64,000 nt of DNA from positions 3,286,001 through 3,350,000 of the forward strand of contig JAJTUP010000002.1 in the NCBI GenBank assembly GCA_021399435.1. Direction: 5' to 3'. Shown one piece after another: positions 47,286 through 58,809 of this stretch (positions are counted from its first letter, which is position 1; the number at the start of each line of letters is the position of its first letter). Below the pieces are notes generated by a model. The model worked only from the letters and a program-made list of their open reading frames with translations. It was not told where the DNA came from and did no database searches. This DNA comes from Diaporthe sp. PMI_573. Lineage: Eukaryota; Ascomycota; Sordariomycetes; Diaporthales; Diaporthaceae. Position numbers and translations under genes: made by a program.

Positions 47286-50231
47286 ATGGCACCATCATTG
47301 CAGGACGGCCTGGCTGCCTTCAACGCCTTCCTCCAGGCCAACGTCACCGGCCCTGTTCTCACGCGCGACCAAATAGACCTAGCCGCCCCTTATTTGGATA
47401 CGCCCGAGTTCGATTTGGGCATCCGGTCCCTGGATGTAGACGGCGTCGGTGTCTACCCCTTCATTCCTCACATCGATTTGTTCTGTCTGGCAAGGCATGT
47501 CATCGAGAATGTGGCTTCAGAGGCGGAGTGGGCAGCGGCCCAGGCTCAAGCGGGCCCTCAAGGGGGTGTGAGTCTGGCGTGGATGAAGCTCAGGCTTCAC
47601 GTGTGGCACTACAAGCTCTTCATTCATCCCAGCCTGAGCTCAGGGAGCGTCTTCACTAAGAACATGGCCATGAGCGAAGTACCAAGCCTGGTAGAGAAGG
47701 TACACGAGGCGCTGGCCCGTGTTGAAAGCGACGTCCTCGGCGAAGCGTGGGAAGTGTCCGACGCTGCGTCAAGACACGCGTCAGAGGACAAGGTGCGGTT
47801 CTTGGTGGAGAAGGCAAATGTTTGCATCATGTTGGGCCAGGACGTCAAAGCACGGGAGGCGCTAAAGCTTGCCGCGGACCTCAACGGCTTTGCTTATGCT
47901 CTGTCCGGAGCGCTCGGAAAGAGGACTCGGTTCCAGGATAAGAGCACCAGCCAGCTCGTGGTGCTTGCCAAAAGTTCAGTCGAAGGGCCCAAGGAAGGAG
48001 AAGAGGAGGCTCCTCAAGCCCTGCCACTGAACGACGACACCCTCCTGGAGCACATCCAGTTCTCCAAGGACGGAACGGAGGGAAGGCACGGCGAGCAAAA
48101 CGTAACAGCTACAGAATCATCGCTCCCTATCCCGCTGCGGGATATCAAAGCCGACCGACAGCCACAACTTTCGACCCTCGACCAGATCATCCTTCTCACA
48201 GAAGCCACGCTGAAAGATGCATTTTCGCCGGCAGACACCCTTACTTCGGAGGAGATCCTACCTTTTGCGGTACGAGTCATCGACGACAAGAGCACAAACT
48301 GGCAGGTCTACACGCAGGCACTGCTAGTGCGGTCGAGGATCGAGATGCATCACAGCAGGACTGTGGAGAGAGGCGTGCTGCAAATGCAGGCGGTGATTGA
48401 CCAGGTCCTTGTTGATACTGCCGAGAAGTCTGCCCCAAGCCATGGACGAGATGCCGCGAGAGGGACGGGAGGTAGAGATATTCCAGCCATATCAGTCTCC
48501 GCGGTTGAAGAGATACCAGAGGCGAAGCTGGACAGGGAATCAGCCGCACCTGTGGATGAGGAGCCGAGGTCGTTCTTCCCTGCTGGTGAGTCGACCGAAT
48601 CAGCTTCAGCGGATATCAGGCTGCAATACATACACGCTCTTTCGTCACCTCCGCGATGGCACCTCGAGTCGGAATTGGCATACGCATGGACAGGTGTCGG
48701 TTCCCTTATTTCAGCGCTTGAGATTTTCAAACGCCTCAAACTCTGGGCCGAAGTCGCGCTTTGCCTGGCAAGTAGCGCAGCGCTCGACCAAGGGGACGGT
48801 AGCGGGAGGGGCGGCGGCGGCGAGGAGAAGGCACGAGCCATCATTCGTTGGCGACTGTTCCACCGCAGAGACCGAGATTCTGCAGCGCCTGGTGAAGAGA
48901 TCGACGAGAACACGGATATATCAATGCTGAAAGCTGACGACTTTACTGGTCCTGAGAGGACTCCGCCTCAGCCTAATGCACCGAGATTATTCTGTATCTT
49001 GGGCGATATGGAGCCTGAATCAGCAGTGGCGCACTACGAGCGGTCGTGGGAGATATCGAAGAAGAGGTATGCGCGGTCACAAAAGTCGCTGGGAGAGCAT
49101 TATCTCGCCCTGAAGGACTGGCACAAGGCTCGTGAGGCGTACAATCTAGCCGTGTCGGTAAATCGGATCGCACCTGAGTTGTGGAACCGGTTGGGTGACA
49201 CCAATCTTCGGCTGGGACTGTTCAGTGACGCGGCTGAAGCGTTCAGCCGGGCAATCGGGGCTTCAAACGACACCTCTGGCGGCGAGGACGCGCGGACATG
49301 GAGCAATCTGGGCAGTGCTCTATACAGCATGTATCTCGAGGCTGTGGGCGAGAATAAGAGGGCTAAAGAAAACGGCAGCGGGAACGATGCGCCAACAAAC
49401 GGACACAAGCGCGAAGACGATGAGGAAGATGATGAAGAACAACAGCCGTCGACGAAAAAGAGTCCAAAGGATCCAGCGATGCTGCTCGTGCAATCGATGA
49501 AGGCCTACAAACGCGGAGCGTCAATAGCAGGCGATAACTGGCGTATCTGGGATAACGTCATCACACTGGCCACGCGCATGCGGCCGATGCCCTTCTTCGA
49601 GATCATCCAGGCGGTGCGGTCGATCATCCGGCTCCGCCAAACAGAAGACGCGCTTGACGACGACATCCTGCGGCTGCTCCTGACAGAGGGTGTCTTGGCT
49701 GTTGAGAAGAAGAACGACGCCAACTCGAACGGGGTTTACGAGCCACCCCGCGGCAGCGTGGAGAGGAATGTCAACGAGATGATGGAGAGCGAAATTGCGC
49801 CGCTCATCACGAGCCGGTCCGAGCTGTGGGAGCTAGTGTCGCGCCTCCGGGTATGGAGGAGGGACTACGAAGGCGCCATCGACGCCTCAGAGAAGGCGTG
49901 GCGCGCGTCCGTCGGGGGAGCTACGTCAGGCGCGAGCTCCATGGGCGGCGGCCTAACTGCAGACTCAGCCAAGTCCAGGTCGAACGAAGCCGGCGGTAGC
50001 GGCGGGAATTGGCTCGAGGATAAGGAGGCATGGCAGGTCGTGGTGCAGAGGACGGACGAGTTGGTGGCAGTGCTGGAGAACTGCGGTCCGCAGGTGGCGG
50101 ACGTGGGGGAGAAGTGGAAGGGGAAGGCCAGGGCGGCGATCCGCAGCGTGATGGGCAAGGGCAAGGAGAACTGGGAGGGCAGTGAGGGCTGGCTGACTTT
50201 GAAAGGGCTCCTGGACGGACTGAGGACATAG
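47286..50231 (+). CDS. emw1: TPR protein, Emw1/TTC27 family
   Basis: This is an intronless gene of 981 aa. The N-terminal half is the helical region seen in TTC27 proteins (HIDLFCLARHVIEN..., CIMLGQDVKAREALKLA, LYIHALSS-type block near 450). Tetratricopeptide repeats follow at about residues 580-680 (ARSQKSLGEHYLALKDWHKA, then APELWNRLGDTNLRLGLFSD, then ARTWSNLGSALYSMYLEAV). An acidic linker near 700 leads to the family-specific KAYKRGASIAGDNWRIWDN. In yeast, Emw1 is essential and needed for cell wall integrity; human TTC27 is its counterpart, linked to ribosome biogenesis or protein assembly. The start at 47286 is preferred over an in-frame ATG 66 nt upstream because MAPSLQDGLAAFNAFLQANV matches the expected N-terminus. 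Confidence 0.92.
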   Translation: MAPSLQDGLAAFNAFLQANVTGPVLTRDQIDLAAPYLDTPEFDLGIRSLDVDGVGVYPFIPHIDLFCLARHVIENVASEAEWAAAQAQAGPQGGVSLAWMKLRLHVWHYKLFIHPSLSSGSVFTKNMAMSEVPSLVEKVHEALARVESDVLGEAWEVSDAASRHASEDKVRFLVEKANVCIMLGQDVKAREALKLAADLNGFAYALSGALGKRTRFQDKSTSQLVVLAKSSVEGPKEGEEEAPQALPLNDDTLLEHIQFSKDGTEGRHGEQNVTATESSLPIPLRDIKADRQPQLSTLDQIILLTEATLKDAFSPADTLTSEEILPFAVRVIDDKSTNWQVYTQALLVRSRIEMHHSRTVERGVLQMQAVIDQVLVDTAEKSAPSHGRDAARGTGGRDIPAISVSAVEEIPEAKLDRESAAPVDEEPRSFFPAGESTESASADIRLQYIHALSSPPRWHLESELAYAWTGVGSLISALEIFKRLKLWAEVALCLASSAALDQGDGSGRGGGGEEKARAIIRWRLFHRRDRDSAAPGEEIDENTDISMLKADDFTGPERTPPQPNAPRLFCILGDMEPESAVAHYERSWEISKKRYARSQKSLGEHYLALKDWHKAREAYNLAVSVNRIAPELWNRLGDTNLRLGLFSDAAEAFSRAIGASNDTSGGEDARTWSNLGSALYSMYLEAVGENKRAKENGSGNDAPTNGHKREDDEEDDEEQQPSTKKSPKDPAMLLVQSMKAYKRGASIAGDNWRIWDNVITLATRMRPMPFFEIIQAVRSIIRLRQTEDALDDDILRLLLTEGVLAVEKKNDANSNGVYEPPRGSVERNVNEMMESEIAPLITSRSELWELVSRLRVWRRDYEGAIDASEKAWRASVGGATSGASSMGGGLTADSAKSRSNEAGGSGGNWLEDKEAWQVVVQRTDELVAVLENCGPQVADVGEKWKGKARAAIRSVMGKGKENWEGSEGWLTLKGLLDGLRT

Positions 50232-51620
50232 ATAGAATAGATACCCGGGGAATATAGATTGTATGACACAGGGGCACACTTTACTCCGGTTTGCTCGGCT
50301 GTGGCCGGATTGCAAGGAGCTTGTTTGACCTGCTGCTGTCCCGAGTGTCGAGTTCCTGATTGGTGAATTCTGCGACGGCGATGGTTGAAGCCGTTCGCTG
50401 TAAGTGGTCTGGCGAGTCGACGTGGAACGATTTATTATGGTGTTGATTAAGGTCGCAAGAGTGACAGGGACTGTTGGGCGACACAAGGACGAACAAGTCA
50501 TGAAGTTGTTCTTGTGAGTCCTGGAAGAAGAATCAAATGAAGTCGAGGTTCCCTGACCTGTCTATGCCTTCCAACTCTCAGCAATTCTGTGGTCTCCCAT
50601 TATTATTCGCCTGCACAGCCAGCAACGGCGAAACCAATATCCACAACCAAAAATCAACAACAAACTATAACAACTCAGTCAAGAATAAAGCAACTCCTGA
50701 TCGTTGCTACTGTTATGAACTCATCTGGCGTGAGAGGTGAGGGCCTAGAGTCAGGTTAAGTGCTGTCGACCTCATCATCTCACGGCACAATCCGCCGACG
50801 TAATTAGAGGCTCACTGGAGACGGAACATCTATATGCGATGAGGCCCATTCCCGATTCTTTTCATTCTGATCTGAAATGTTAGTATTCACATGATCGTGA
50901 CAAAACTAGTCTGCTGTGGCGGTATCTTCGAGTTTGTGATCCACAAACCAAGTACGCCCAGAATTCCTAGTTACGTATCTTCCGTAAAACTTTTCAAACC
51001 TCAGCACTCCCTCCCCACGCCCTCTCTCCTGCGCCTTTTCGGGTTTTGTTTTCTTTGCCCCTCCCTCTCCCCACCTTCCCAATTTTCCGTAGGGATTCCG
51101 TAGGGAGCAGAAATTAAAAATTAACAAAAGGAGAGAAAATCACAAGTTTCACTGGTGTTTCCGTCGTCGCTGGAGTACCTAGGCAAGGACTGCACTGGAG
51201 ATCTCTCGGGGACGACTGGACAGTGGTACTTGAGGCTCATCCCCCCATGGGAGCCTGTTCGAAATTCTGATCGCACAAGTGTCTGAAGAACGGCTGTCTT
51301 CTCGTCCAGATTGGACAATGTGTTCTCAGCCAAGACTTACAATTGAGTGACCCGAGACCACAGACGTTTCAATCGATATTGGATGTCGCGTAACAACCAA
51401 GACGCGCAGTCATTGATGGCTGGCCACGGTACAATCGCTCATTGGGAGCCATATCACAGAGACTTTACTCATGAGCATCGTCTAATTGGAACAACATTGA
51501 ATGAATCACGTGTCCTCCTACCCCCAGGATGGATATTGGGCTGTGTTCCCAATCTAACTACCCACAGGCCGAATTTGCCTATTCATTGCACATACACCAC
51601 AAGCTCATGCAACACAACGT
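50232..51620. other. Intergenic between the TPR and ML-protein genes
   Basis: No supported gene. A C/T-rich stretch lies at 51005-51080. The right end is 3' flank of the minus-strand ML gene. Confidence 0.5.
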
Positions 51621-52412
51621 TCAATCACTACGGATCGAATGATCTACCTTGATCTTTCCGTCAATGCAGGTGATAGGATGGCCATTCGGAAGCTTGGCCA
51701 CCGCGTACAATTGGTAATTCCCCTGTGTCGAAATTAGTAGAAATTCAGAGGCGCATTGATCCTGCCAAAGCTCTCGATGCGGCTTACATGGGGGACCTTT
51801 TCGGGGACGTCAAAAGTCTTGTTGAAGGAGTACTGGCCGGGGGCCAGTGGGCAGCTCTGTCCCATCTTCCCCAATTCGCCACATATGTCGAACTTCTGGT
51901 GGTATACCTGAGTGCCGATGAATTTGACTTTCACTTCAACGACCGCACCCGGCACGACGGATTCGGTCACGGTGCCGGCCGCCGCAACTGTGAGGGAATT
52001 GCCCCTGTCATATCAACATCAGCGCGGGCGAGCACGTGGGAGCCATGTGGGACAGCCACGCTTACTTCTTGGGCGGATTAGGAATGAAGTCAACTTGATC
52101 GATCACAACCTACTTTAGTTAGCATTGTTTATATTGTTGGGTCCACAGAGCACTTTCTGAGGGGTTCGGAATTTTGCAGAGTCAGCGGGTTGGGCAACGA
52201 GACAGATCAAGCTCTATACATACGGCGTCGTGGCTATGGTCGCCCTTGCAAAGGTTCAGTGTGTTCTGTCCCGGGATTCTTGGACCCGGTGGCGGCATTG
52301 CTGTGTCCGCAATGCTTATGCTCCAGGCATCGTGACCGCTGTCGGGCACGATGACAGTCCTCGACGACGCGGTCGCCGCGCTGAAGATGATCATAAAGGT
52401 TTTGAGCTTCAT
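51621..52412 (-). CDS. ML-domain lipid transfer protein (NPC2 / PG-PI-TP type), four exons
   Basis: Exons are 52412-52224, 52109-52066 (44 nt), 52004-51788 and 51722-51621 (183 aa); introns are 114, 61 and 65 nt. A short signal peptide (MKLKTFMIIFSAATA) leads the protein. The splice junctions rebuild the family hallmarks: LNLCKGDHSHDA joined to VVIDQVDFIPNPPKK, then GNSLTVAAAGTV, DICGELGKMGQSCPL and finally GNYQLYAVAKLPNGHPITC. The conserved cysteines expected to form the ML-domain disulfides are present, and the length is normal for fungal phosphatidylglycerol/phosphatidylinositol transfer proteins (about 170-185 aa). It should bind sterols or phospholipids in the secretory pathway, vacuole or outside the cell. 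The end at 51621 assumes the final exon runs to TGA; a GTAGAT after ITCIDGKIK could be another donor. Confidence 0.9.
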
Positions 52413-53608
52413 TTTTCCGGGCCAAGGATGCTAATGAAACATATGCGAGGTTTGTAGAGCCAAGACGAAGATATCCTGGATGGAGAACCAAGAGTCGTGG
52501 CCAGGGGGCGGGACAGTCACATCCAGGATCCACTCTGGTTTTCTACCTGATTCCATCATTTCGTATTTATTCTCGCCTAAATTCCTAGATACCGTTGCTT
52601 CTGAGAGGCATGTGATGGGCTTTGGCAAGAACTCTCGTAATTTGTATAGCGTGAACTTGAGCGCACGCTAGCAAAGAGCGGCTCATCATAGCCCCAGTGA
52701 GTTCCAAGGGCAGGTGCCTCACTTGAAATCAGGCTACTCATAGCTGCAGGTACCCTGATTACTTCATGTTTTCATGTTTTGCGCTGGACTTGCACCGAGC
52801 TGCGGATACGGCGGTAGTGAAAGAGTCCGAATATCGGCTGCTGCCTGGCAAGGGTTGCACAAGTGGTGAAAGTCTTTTCGTTCGTTTCAACGATAGCAAT
52901 CACAGCAGCATCTCGCGACACGGCCAGACAAGAGTATGCGGCATAGAGGAAACTGACCACCCCTCATCGTTCGGTCTACTTCGAAATTTTGGTGGCACTT
53001 GACTGGCTGGACATGCTAGATCTAACAAGGTATCTACTATAATCACGCTAATGCTCAAACTCGCTCGTGAAGCGAACGCTGACCAAGGGCACGCACGTCT
53101 ACATGCCTCTGACACAGCTCAAGGAACGCTAAGTGGCTCTGTAATCTATCCCAAATGGAGGCTGGGGAAGGCCATTGCCCATCGTCGCCAACGGCGAACA
53201 CGCCTTGCTAGAAAAGGGATTCGAGAAAAGGCTACAGCGATAGCGAGTCTGACCACTGACTGGCTTCATGATCACATGGAAGACACTTGTCATCATTTGA
53301 TAGCCTAAGGTTTCATGGCACATAAAAGAACTTTTAATCTTGTGCTAGATCATGATCTATCTGCAAGGCGGACTAACTCTGCAAAATCAACATGCATGTT
53401 GCAGCACCGAGAGGTATTGTACCCTAGGGTATATTTGCCTAGGTACCTCAGGCACACTCCAATCAGTGAATGCATGAAAAGACGTCCCATAAGATGAGAA
53501 ATCTTTGAACACATCTCCAGACATGAGGCACAATAAGGGGCCTTGGAACGGATCGCGTCGCGCAAGCATGATTGGGGAAAGCAAAGAAACGGATCGGTCA
53601 TTATATGC
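52413..53608. other. Intergenic, no supported gene
   Basis: Short frames on both strands (for example 53051-53308 plus, 53115-52900 minus) match no family. A TACCCTAGGGTA-like inverted motif lies near 53419-53445. Confidence 0.45.
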
Positions 53609-53990
53609 TCAGTTCGGAATTACATTCCCATCCTCATCCAAAACACCAATCTCGCCCACTGCAATGCACTCTGGCGCATCGTCTGCCAGTGTGTCAACCT
53701 CGTTGACATTGAGCCTGAAGCATGAGCCGAACTGATTGCAGTCTCCCTCCTCGCCGTCGACCGTGCACGCCACGCCCTCGTTGCCAAAATTGACGTTGCC
53801 TTCGCCATTAATGAAGCCACTGAAGTCATCCTCATTCTGGCGAGGAAGTTCTCCTCAGAGAAATGGAGTTTAGCTTCTTACACGGTCGCTTGCTGCAAGC
53901 GTGGGTGGGAACCAAGTAGGCTTGCTTACTCGCAACGGCATGCCTAGCAGCCAAGGTGACAATGGACAGAATGAGGACGTCCAACTACAT
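53609..53990 (-). pseudogene. Small secreted protein gene with a stop at codon 2
   Basis: Two exons, 53990-53930 and 53853-53609, join in phase across a 76-nt intron (GTAAGC, GCTAAAC branch point, TGAG acceptor), giving 102 codons including the final stop. The second codon is TAG: ATG TAG, then LDVLILSIVTLAARHAVA, a textbook signal peptide. The mature part follows (ELPRQNEDDFSGFINGEGN ... CTVDGEEGDCNQFGSC ... ending GVLDEDGNVIPN) with five cysteines and an acidic bias. A CT- and CAA-rich leader sits directly before the ATG, as in expressed fungal secretory genes. No other ATG could start this frame and retain the signal peptide. It looks like an effector-like or other small secreted protein inactivated by one change, most simply CAG to TAG, a C-to-T change in a CpA context. 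A sequencing error or stop readthrough is an alternative. Confidence 0.65.
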
Positions 53991-54448
53991 TTTGAAAAGA
54001 AGTGGCGTGTTTTTCTTCGTTTGAAGCTGCGATTGAAGTTGAAGCGATTGGGTTGCGATCGATAGCAGCCGCCCTAGAGCCCAATGATTGCGGACCATGT
54101 CTGATTTATACTCACCTAAATCATATTGTATACTGGTAAGGCCTCAGAGCCCGAAGTATGCCTACTATATGTGCTGAGCTGCCAAGCTTGATCCCCGACA
54201 CCTCACATTTGAAACAACACTGCAGAATCATCTTAGGCCAATGGCATACTAGGGAGCCCAGGCCAAATTATGAGATCAAGGGGTATGATTTCCCGTGTAC
54301 ACAAGTTTCTCGAGCCAATGCTTAAGCCTGGATATGCGATGAAAGATGCCATCCCACATCCAAATAGCTTCAGCTGAGTTCATACCCTTGTCATCTCGTC
54401 ACGGAGCACTGTCAGTTCCGCCACTTGGATTGACAGTCCCTGTTTAAG

Positions 54449-54593
54449 GTGGTTTCCTTTTTAATCCGTGTACGTTCGCTTCTTAAGCAGTATGTAGGCG
54501 GTCCCTTCACCCAGTGGTGAACACTCAAAGACCCAACGTTAAATAACAAACAATACTAATAACAGTTGATTAAAAATACAATTATCTATAGTA
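54449..54593 (+). repeat. Dispersed repeat, copy B
   Basis: It is nearly identical to copy C over the first ~70 bases (gtggttt, tttttaatccgtgtacgt, cttcttaagcagtatgtagg, cggtcc). It extends further with a block shared with copy A (taataacagt, then aattatctatagta). CpG and CpA sites are mostly unmutated here. Confidence 0.75.
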
Positions 54594-55573
54594 AGGATTA
54601 TTTTGCATTGCCGTCGGCCTCAGCCTTTAAGGGATTTCCATTTATCCGTCTCAAGACTCGGTTTTGCGCTCCTTTTTCTGGATGTGCATGGTGCCAAGTG
54701 TGAAGAGGAGGGATATTCGAAAAACAGGATATATGGAGAGCAGTTTCCCAGGTATTCAATATACTTAACAAAATTGCAACGCATATAGCATGTCAGTACA
54801 CTGGTGACAGGGGTGGTGAGCATCATCCCTTTCAATCTCGTACTGCCAAAAGCAATGATTCTCTCTTACAGAGAGACGCGTTGTTTTGATCAAAGGTGCT
54901 TTGTAGGTAGGTACTGAGTCCGTGATCAGAAATCTGATACACGGCTTTAGTGTTTCCAAGATCGAAACGAACTCAGACGTGGGCAGAGACATCCGAATAG
55001 ATATGTTTAGAGACGTCCATGAATTTGTTATGTGGCTCACCTTCAGCCTCTGTCTCGGTACGCTACACTATGGCGCTGGAGCAGTGGCGTACTAGTTATG
55101 TAATAACTAAGCCCCTGGCATCTTTGTAGACTATACATAGTTGACTCTTGGAGACAGCGTTGGGTCATAATAAGCTCGTATTGCCAAGGCGGCACCATTG
55201 ACCTTGGCGGGCAGATTAAGCGTCGATCGCCAGCCACGCAGCCTATGACACGGCTGTTGAAAATAAGCAAGATGCGCGGCCCGGTCCAATAGCATGATTG
55301 TAGAACATCACGTTTCCTGTGGGGATTAGAGTTCGGATGAGTATGTGTGGCACAGCATTCGGTGTTGTGGCCTTGGGTGTTATTGCCCGTGCTGGACAAC
55401 GTCGCAGTATTGGCTGGGTGGGCGGATTTTAATCACTCGCTTGGCTCATAACGCCTTCTGCTCTGGGCATAGTCGACTTAAGCTCCTAGAAAGTGGCGTG
55501 GAAATTTGAGGAGATTGGGTTCATGTCCAGGAGCAGTGCACTATCTACGAGTGGGACTAGAGGTTAAAGCTCG

Positions 55574-55582
55574 AATATAAAG
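55574..55582 (+). promoter_or_regulatory. TATA box of the phosphoesterase gene
   Basis: AATATAAAG lies about 110 bp upstream of the ATG at 55689, a usual position for a fungal TATA element. Confidence 0.5.
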
Positions 55583-55688
55583 TGTGCCAACTGCCCGTGA
55601 TTTAGGATGCTGCTTGGTCAGAATACGGGTAAATTTCTCAGGAGAATTGGAATTGGTTTTCGACTCGCCTGTCTCGTTGTCTGCCACT

Positions 55689-57806
55689 ATGCGCCCACTC
55701 GTTTTCTTTACTGCCAGTGCATCGCTCTTGCACTATGTTACTACGTCATTCATCGGCAACATCAACTACCACAGTCCGTCACGTCGTGATCAACATGCCA
55801 ATCTTGGCTTACACATTGACCGTATCTCTCGGCGAAGCCTGAAGCGTGGCAACATTGCATACAGCTCTTCTGAGCTCAGGTTTACTCATGGCATCGCGTC
55901 CGGGGACCCGTACCCTGATAGTGTGATTCTCTGGACAAGAATCGCCCCATCCACTGATTCTGACGCAAGCAATGTGACGGTTGAGGGAACAGTCCCGGTT
56001 TATAATCACGACACGGAGACGTATATCGAGGCAGATGCGAATCCGATCTGTGTCGAGTGGGCAGTCTGGCGGGAGGCAACTGAGAATAGAACCAACGAGA
56101 CTTATTCCGGTCCTGTTGTGTCCAGTGGCACGGCATACACAACGGGCGACATTGATTTCACAGTAAAGGTAAGTAGTGGTTGACAATTGAGCAATAATTC
56201 GATATGAAATGGCCGCTGATGGGTCATTCCAAACAGGTCGAGGCAGGTGAATTGCAGCCATGGACAACTTATAATTACCAGTTCACTGTCTGTGGCTCGA
56301 ATAATTCGAGTCCTATTGGGCGAACCAAGACATCACCAGCTAGCGACGCAGATGTCGACGAGATCAAACTAGCTGTGTTCTCTTGTTCCAACTATCGTGG
56401 GTCTTCTATTGGAACTCAAGGACTGAAGTTGTACATTGCTTAACGTGGCGCACCTTTAGCCAACGGATACTTCAATGCTTATGGGAACGCCGCCAGGAAA
56501 GACGGCCAAGATTATGTCGTAAGTCCTAACACCTATCCGATCCCTTATGCTTGAAACTGATATATAGCTAGGTACATGTTGGTGACTACATCTATGAAGG
56601 AGCTGCCGGCGGAATCCGCGGGCATCAGCCTCCGCGCTTGCTGTTCAGCTTGTTCGACTACAGGACAAGACACGGACAGTACAGGAGTGATCCTGATCTG
56701 CAACTTTTGGCTCAAAACAATGCATGGATCACGACATGGGATGATCACGAGGTCGCAAACAATGGCTATAGGGATGGGTTCAGCGCACTAAACAACACGG
56801 AAGAGTCTTTCCGCAACGATGGTCCATCGATCTCAGTAGATCAACGGAAGATGAATGCTGTGCGGGCATACTTTGAGTGGATGCCGATTCGTCAGGTTTG
56901 TTCCAAACGGTCCCCGATTCGGTATTTAGCTCATGAATGACGCAGGTCGATCTCGATAATAATTTGCGCATCTGGCGTTCCTTCCAAATGGGCAATCTAC
57001 TAGACCTCATTGTCATTGACACTCGTAACTACGACCGCTCAATCACAGATCTGGGCTGGAATTCAGAGTACATCCAGCTGCTGCGGAATGATGCTTCAAG
57101 GAGTCTAATGGGCCCACATCAGGAAAGCTGGTTTTATAACCAATTGACCAACTCAAACAAGCGAGGCGCAACATATCGGGTTGTGGCGAACCAAATCGTC
57201 TTCTCCCGCATCATCGAAAACAACGAGCCTGACGGTGACAACTGGGAAGCGTACGTTGCGAACCGTAATCGCACACTCAAACACCTATACGACAACTCCA
57301 TTCCCAACACCATCTTCCTCGCTGGCGACAGCCACCAGAACTGGGTATCGGATCTTGCGTGGCTGAAGACCAAGCCATACAATGCAGTTGCTGGCGACGG
57401 CGCGATCGGGGTCGAGTTCGCCGGGACAGCGGTCAGCTCCACTGGTAATCGCGGGCTGATCCTCGAGACCCAGGCTGATGCGCAGGCCGTGGTCGAGGAA
57501 AATGAGTCCCTGCAGTGGCAGGATGGATATTATCGTGGATACTTTGTCTTGTCCCTCACCCCCGAACGTGCCACAGCGCAGTACTTTGGAATCCCCAGTG
57601 TCGCCACCCGCAACCCGTGGGACCTATCTCTGGCCAACTTCACAATGGAGGCTGGTGCGAACCGCCTGACGAGGCCCGTGGCAGGTGGGATTGTTGAGGC
57701 CGGATTTTTGCGAGGCGGCGAGACAGTTCACACGAACTTGACGCTCGATACTGAGACAGGAGAGTACGAGGTCATTGGGTTTGAGACCATGTACCTGACT
57801 ACATGA
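55689..57806 (+). CDS. PhoD-family alkaline phosphatase/phosphodiesterase, secreted
   Basis: Exons are 55689-56168, 56237-56396, 56460-56518, 56572-56895 and 56946-57806 (627 aa); introns are 68, 63, 53 and 50 nt. A signal peptide begins MRPLVFFTASASLLHYV. The N-terminal PhoD domain has FTHGIASGDPYPDSVILWTR. The metallophosphatase core has all expected motifs: FSCSNY (completed by splicing to PNGYFNAYGN), VHVGDYIYEG, ITTWDDHEVANN, VIDTRNYDR and FLAGDSHQNW. The Asp, His and Asn residues here bind the Fe/Ca metal centre. The enzyme hydrolyses phosphomonoesters or diesters outside the cell, probably for phosphate acquisition. The ATG at 55689 begins the signal peptide; an upstream in-frame ATG (55584) would add a non-signal extension. 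Several N-glycosylation sites (NVT, NRT, NET, NTT) fit a secreted protein. Confidence 0.95.
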
Positions 57807-58631
57807 CCGGGGCTGTTGTTCGGTTGGATAACCAGTTCAGGAAGTTTGATCACGCAAATTCCTTTACCTCTGACGCATACACATCGCATCAGCATGGGTT
57901 ATGTATTGGCAGACTACTCCAGCCAGCTGTGCCCGCGAACCATACAGTACGATTCATACCTAGGTAAGAATGCTCTCGCTAAGTCATCCCGAACGCATGG
58001 CTCCTGGTGTTTTCACTAGTTTGAATATACACGTATCGGTGCTCTCAAGGTCGGCGCCGTTTGTATCGTGATTCCTGACGGCGGAATTATACTCAGGTAA
58101 TAAATATAGGCGTTGCACGTTTCACATGAACATATGGAGCCAGGACCATTGTGCGTATGGCTCGATCCGTCGCATGCAGTCGAACACTCGGTGGCTCTGG
58201 GTGAACTGTGATGCGCTGAATCGAGGAAACTGGACGGATTGCCGCCTGAAAAGATATTGGTAGTGTCTTGACCGACTTCAAAATGTACATGGCGGAGACG
58301 TGAAGTTTTGTCTGGCAAGTCGGATTTTCGAAAATTCCAAGCCGTATCTATATCTTGTAGTCAACCGAAATTATGTTGCACTTAGAGCGGGTATCGTGCG
58401 TGTTGCAGCCATCTGGGAGTTGAGATCCTTAGCGGAAGAGATCGGTGTGCTTGGCGCGATAACGCCATCGCGGCCTCGAATTCCGCTGCCGTCATTATCT
58501 GCTACCGAATTCCCAACTTCTGGCGTCCATTAGGTAAAGTAGTTATCTCGTAAGACGGCACCAATGAATCGGAGGCGTCCCTCATTGGCCCAGCCCAAAG
58601 ATCGTCGACAAGGTGCTGAGGGTTAGCCATA

Positions 58632-58659
58632 CAAAAAAAAAAAAAAAAAAAAAAAAATT
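58632..58659. repeat. Poly(A) tract of about 27 bases
   Basis: An almost pure A-run lies 150 bp before the permease start codon. It may act as a nucleosome-excluding promoter element, or mark the tail of a retroposed sequence. Confidence 0.9.
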
Positions 58660-58749
58660 GGCGCACGTCTAGAACTTCTCCTTCATCACGCCACACCCTG
58701 TTACGTCTCGCCCGCTCCTTGAGCCTCGACGACTGCCCATCACCGACGA

Positions 58750-58757
58750 GTATAAGG
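58750..58757 (+). promoter_or_regulatory. TATA-like element of the second permease
   Basis: GTATAAGG lies about 55 bp upstream of the ATG. Confidence 0.35.
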
Positions 58758-58809
58758 CCGCAGTTCTCCCAGCAAAATCCACAGCGCACAACCAGAGCCG
58801 GCTGTCACG

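Larger units (their letters stand above)
53991..55688. other. Intergenic with repeat copy B
   Basis: No gene is supported. It holds dispersed repeat copy B (54449-54593) and the phosphoesterase promoter. Confidence 0.5.
57807..58809. other. Intergenic between phosphoesterase and permease
   Basis: No gene is supported. It contains a run of about 27 A at 58632-58659 and, near the right end, the permease promoter. Confidence 0.5.

Noticed and set aside
51725..52081. 118-codon plus-strand frame
   Set aside because: It is antisense to the ML-domain gene, whose spliced product matches a known family.
53837..53929. Alternative splicing of the small secreted gene through an 11-nt middle exon
   Set aside because: It needs introns of 37 and 45 nt. 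A single 76-nt intron with a good branch point restores the frame more simply.
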